This document shows positions 5,166 to 6,412 of a stretch of 6,412 nucleotides of DNA, in pieces. The stretch lies in assembly GCA_007118195.1 (NCBI GenBank), contig SKSA01000273.1, forward strand, positions 1 through 6,412, read 5' to 3'. The notes under the pieces are model-generated. The model was not told the origin of the DNA, made no database searches, and was given only the letters and a program-made list of their open reading frames with translations. The translations under genes and the position numbers were made by a program. The first letter of the stretch is position 1, and each line of letters starts with the position of its first letter. The DNA comes from Anaerobacillus sp. GTDB taxonomy: Bacteria; Bacillota; Bacilli; Bacillales; Anaerobacillaceae.

Positions 5166-5292
5166 CACGGGGCTGTCTCATAAGTGTCTGACACCATGCA
5201 GAACTTTACTAAATATAGACGTATAAATTTATGTATCCGTCTATATCTGGTGACTAACGGTGTCTGACACTTACTTTTGGGACAGACTCGTG
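5166..5292. repeat. Dispersed inverted-repeat element, copy 2 (MITE-like)
   Basis: The left end (5166-5195) and right end (5259-5292) are long imperfect complements. CACGGGGCTGTCTC at the left matches the reverse complement CACGAGTCTGTCCC, and GTGTCTGACACC is repeated at both ends as its own near-palindrome. The centre holds a perfect nine-base stem, ATATAGACG (5213-5221) with CGTCTATAT (5238-5246). Order and spacing of the blocks match copy 1 at 3839-3956; CATAAGTGTC is at 5179-5188 and ACTAAATATAGAC at 5208-5220. It lies between the convergent Lin0512-type and aldehyde dehydrogenase genes and could act as a transcription barrier in both directions, though no T-run follows. Confidence 0.75.
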
Positions 5293-5306
5293 TTGAAGTG
5301 ACCATT

Positions 5307-5343
5307 ACGCAGTGTTTTACCATAAAACGGAAAAACACTGCGT
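5307..5343. other. Large hairpin between convergent genes
   Basis: ACGCAGTGTTTTACC (5307-5321) and GGAAAAACACTGCGT (5329-5343) pair at 14 of 15 positions around a seven-base loop. The GC-rich half is at the base of the stem and the T/A run is next to the loop. No T-tract follows on either strand, which is unlike a classical intrinsic terminator. It may still help end transcription of the aldehyde dehydrogenase gene (stop at 5427, minus strand) or of the Lin0512-type gene. It may also be an operator or another dispersed repeat. The remaining 5344-5426 shows nothing recognisable. Confidence 0.5.
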
Positions 5344-5426
5344 ATTGATGCGATCGTTTTGTAATATTTTACCAATAAATGGTGTTTCCAAGCTATTGAA
5401 GCATTCATTACGCCCCGTTTTTCTAT

Positions 5427-6412
5427 TCACCTCAAAAACATCTTTATTTTTTTCAAACCGTCTTTTACGTTCGGATAGCGGAACGGTAGATCAAACTTTG
5501 TCGTTTGCTTTAAAACGCTTTTTTGGTGGGAAAACGTGTCAAAGCTCCCTTTGCCATGGTAAGCTCCAATCCCACTTGAACCGACGCCACCGAATGGTAA
5601 ATATGGTGAGGTGATATGGTAAACCGTGTCGTTAATGCACCCACCACCAAAAGAAATTTGCTGAATAATGTTTTGCTGAACCGCCTCTTTTTCGGAAAAA
5701 ACATATAAAGCTAAAGGATTTGGTCTCACTTGAATTTCTCCGATCACCTCATCTAAATTTTCATATGTAAGAACAGGTAAAATCGGTCCAAAAATTTCGT
5801 CTTCCATCACCTCGTGATCCCATGTGATATTTGTAAGTACTGTTGGCTCGATCATTAATTTTTCACGATCTGCATTGCCACCTACGTATGTCGTTCCGTT
5901 TTGTAAAAACGATTGCAGGCGGTCAAAATGTTGTTCGCTAACGATGCGAGTCATTTTTTCCAGTTCGGCAAACATTTCCTTGATAGCTTCTTTAAAAAGT
6001 TGTAAAAAACGGTCTGCGATATTTTCATGGACGTATAAATAATCAGGCGCGACACATGTTTGTCCGGCATTCATATATTTTCCCCATGCAATTCGTTTTG
6101 CAGCAAGCTTTAAATTTGCATCTTCATGAACGATACACGGACTTTTGCCGCCTAACTCAAGAGTTACTGGCGTTAAGTTTTTCGCGGCCGCTTCCATCAC
6201 GACTTTCCCGACTCGGACACTTCCCGTAAAAAAGATGTAATCAAATGATTGTTTAAGTAGTGCTTGACTTGTTTCAACGGCACCTTCGACAATTGAAATG
6301 TACTCTTCTAGAAATGTCTCTTGAATTAGCTTTGCAAGAACTTTCGACGTTTTTGGCGTTAGTTCTGAAGGCTTTAAGATCGCACAATTTCCTGCAGCAA
6401 TTGCGCCAATGA
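5427..6412 (-). CDS. Class-3 aldehyde dehydrogenase, partial (5' end outside window)
   Basis: The frame stays open to the window's right edge, giving the last 327 residues; about 130 N-terminal residues of a ~455-residue enzyme are missing. It oxidises aldehydes to acids with NAD(P)+. Visible landmarks, numbered from the first complete codon, are the cofactor-binding KPSE (13-16) and FTGSVRVGK (61-69), the general-base Glu85 in LELGGKSP, the catalytic Cys119 in NAGQTC, EIFGP (205-209), and the C-terminal LPFGGVGSSG loop. The order and the C-terminal RYP...LKK tail fit the class-3 group, which includes B. subtilis AldX and YwdH; I cannot decide between them. Relative to remembered relatives, a few residues seem missing just before RIVSEQHF. 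The stop is TGA at 5427-5429. The GTG/ATG pair near 6195-6200 is internal and not the start. Confidence 0.9.
   Translation of the reverse strand, partial: IGAIAAGNCAILKPSELTPKTSKVLAKLIQETFLEEYISIVEGAVETSQALLKQSFDYIFFTGSVRVGKVVMEAAAKNLTPVTLELGGKSPCIVHEDANLKLAAKRIAWGKYMNAGQTCVAPDYLYVHENIADRFLQLFKEAIKEMFAELEKMTRIVSEQHFDRLQSFLQNGTTYVGGNADREKLMIEPTVLTNITWDHEVMEDEIFGPILPVLTYENLDEVIGEIQVRPNPLALYVFSEKEAVQQNIIQQISFGGGCINDTVYHITSPYLPFGGVGSSGIGAYHGKGSFDTFSHQKSVLKQTTKFDLPFRYPNVKDGLKKIKMFLR

Noticed and set aside
5312..5614. 100-codon plus-strand frame
   Set aside because: It is antisense to the aldehyde dehydrogenase and starts inside the hairpin at 5307-5343; it is a shadow frame.
5427..6200. Aldehyde dehydrogenase as a complete 257-residue protein starting at GTG 6200
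   Set aside because: The frame continues upstream to the window edge with typical family sequence (KPSE, FTGSVRVGK), so the real start lies outside.

Overview
The window is AT-rich DNA that looks like the chromosome of an endospore-forming Bacillaceae (Firmicutes) bacterium. The evidence is strong AGGAGG-type ribosome binding sites, TTG/GTG alternative starts, and a gene set typical of that family: a ferritin-like DUF2383-type protein, DUF3231, CBO0543-type and Lin0512-type proteins, and a class-3 aldehyde dehydrogenase. No rRNA, tRNA, CRISPR array, phage gene or intact transposase was seen.

Layout. Positions 1-337 are non-coding. They hold a long imperfect hairpin (129-214), a second hairpin (243-271) and a sigma-G-like promoter (284-314) in front of a ferritin-like gene (338-760, +). 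A hairpin (777-854) follows and masks the Shine-Dalgarno of a 27-codon small ORF (857-940, +). A terminator (939-990) then sits between convergent transcription units. On the minus strand are a two-gene unit, a two-repeat DUF3231 protein (1592-2632) and a five-segment membrane protein (1074-1577). Divergent from these is an alpha/beta hydrolase of prolyl-oligopeptidase type (2891-3709, +). A gene-poor spacer (3710-4188) holds a possible gene remnant and a dispersed inverted-repeat element (3839-3956). Next come a CBO0543-type membrane protein (4189-4707, +) and a Lin0512-type protein (4791-5150, +). A second copy of the dispersed element (5166-5292) and another large hairpin (5307-5343) follow. 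The 3' part of an aldehyde dehydrogenase gene on the minus strand runs off the right edge (5427 to beyond 6412).

How the genes relate. No single pathway joins them; they look like a run of short, mostly uncharacterised housekeeping or accessory genes. Both the ferritin-like protein and DUF3231 appear to be helical-bundle proteins. The sigma-G-like promoter hints at a forespore role for the ferritin-like gene only.

The signals most worth a second look are in the spacers: the SD-masking hairpin with its small cationic peptide ORF, and the two related 118-127 bp inverted-repeat elements, one of which supplies the stop codon of a 36-codon ORF. I see no convincing evidence of a large undescribed multi-gene system here.
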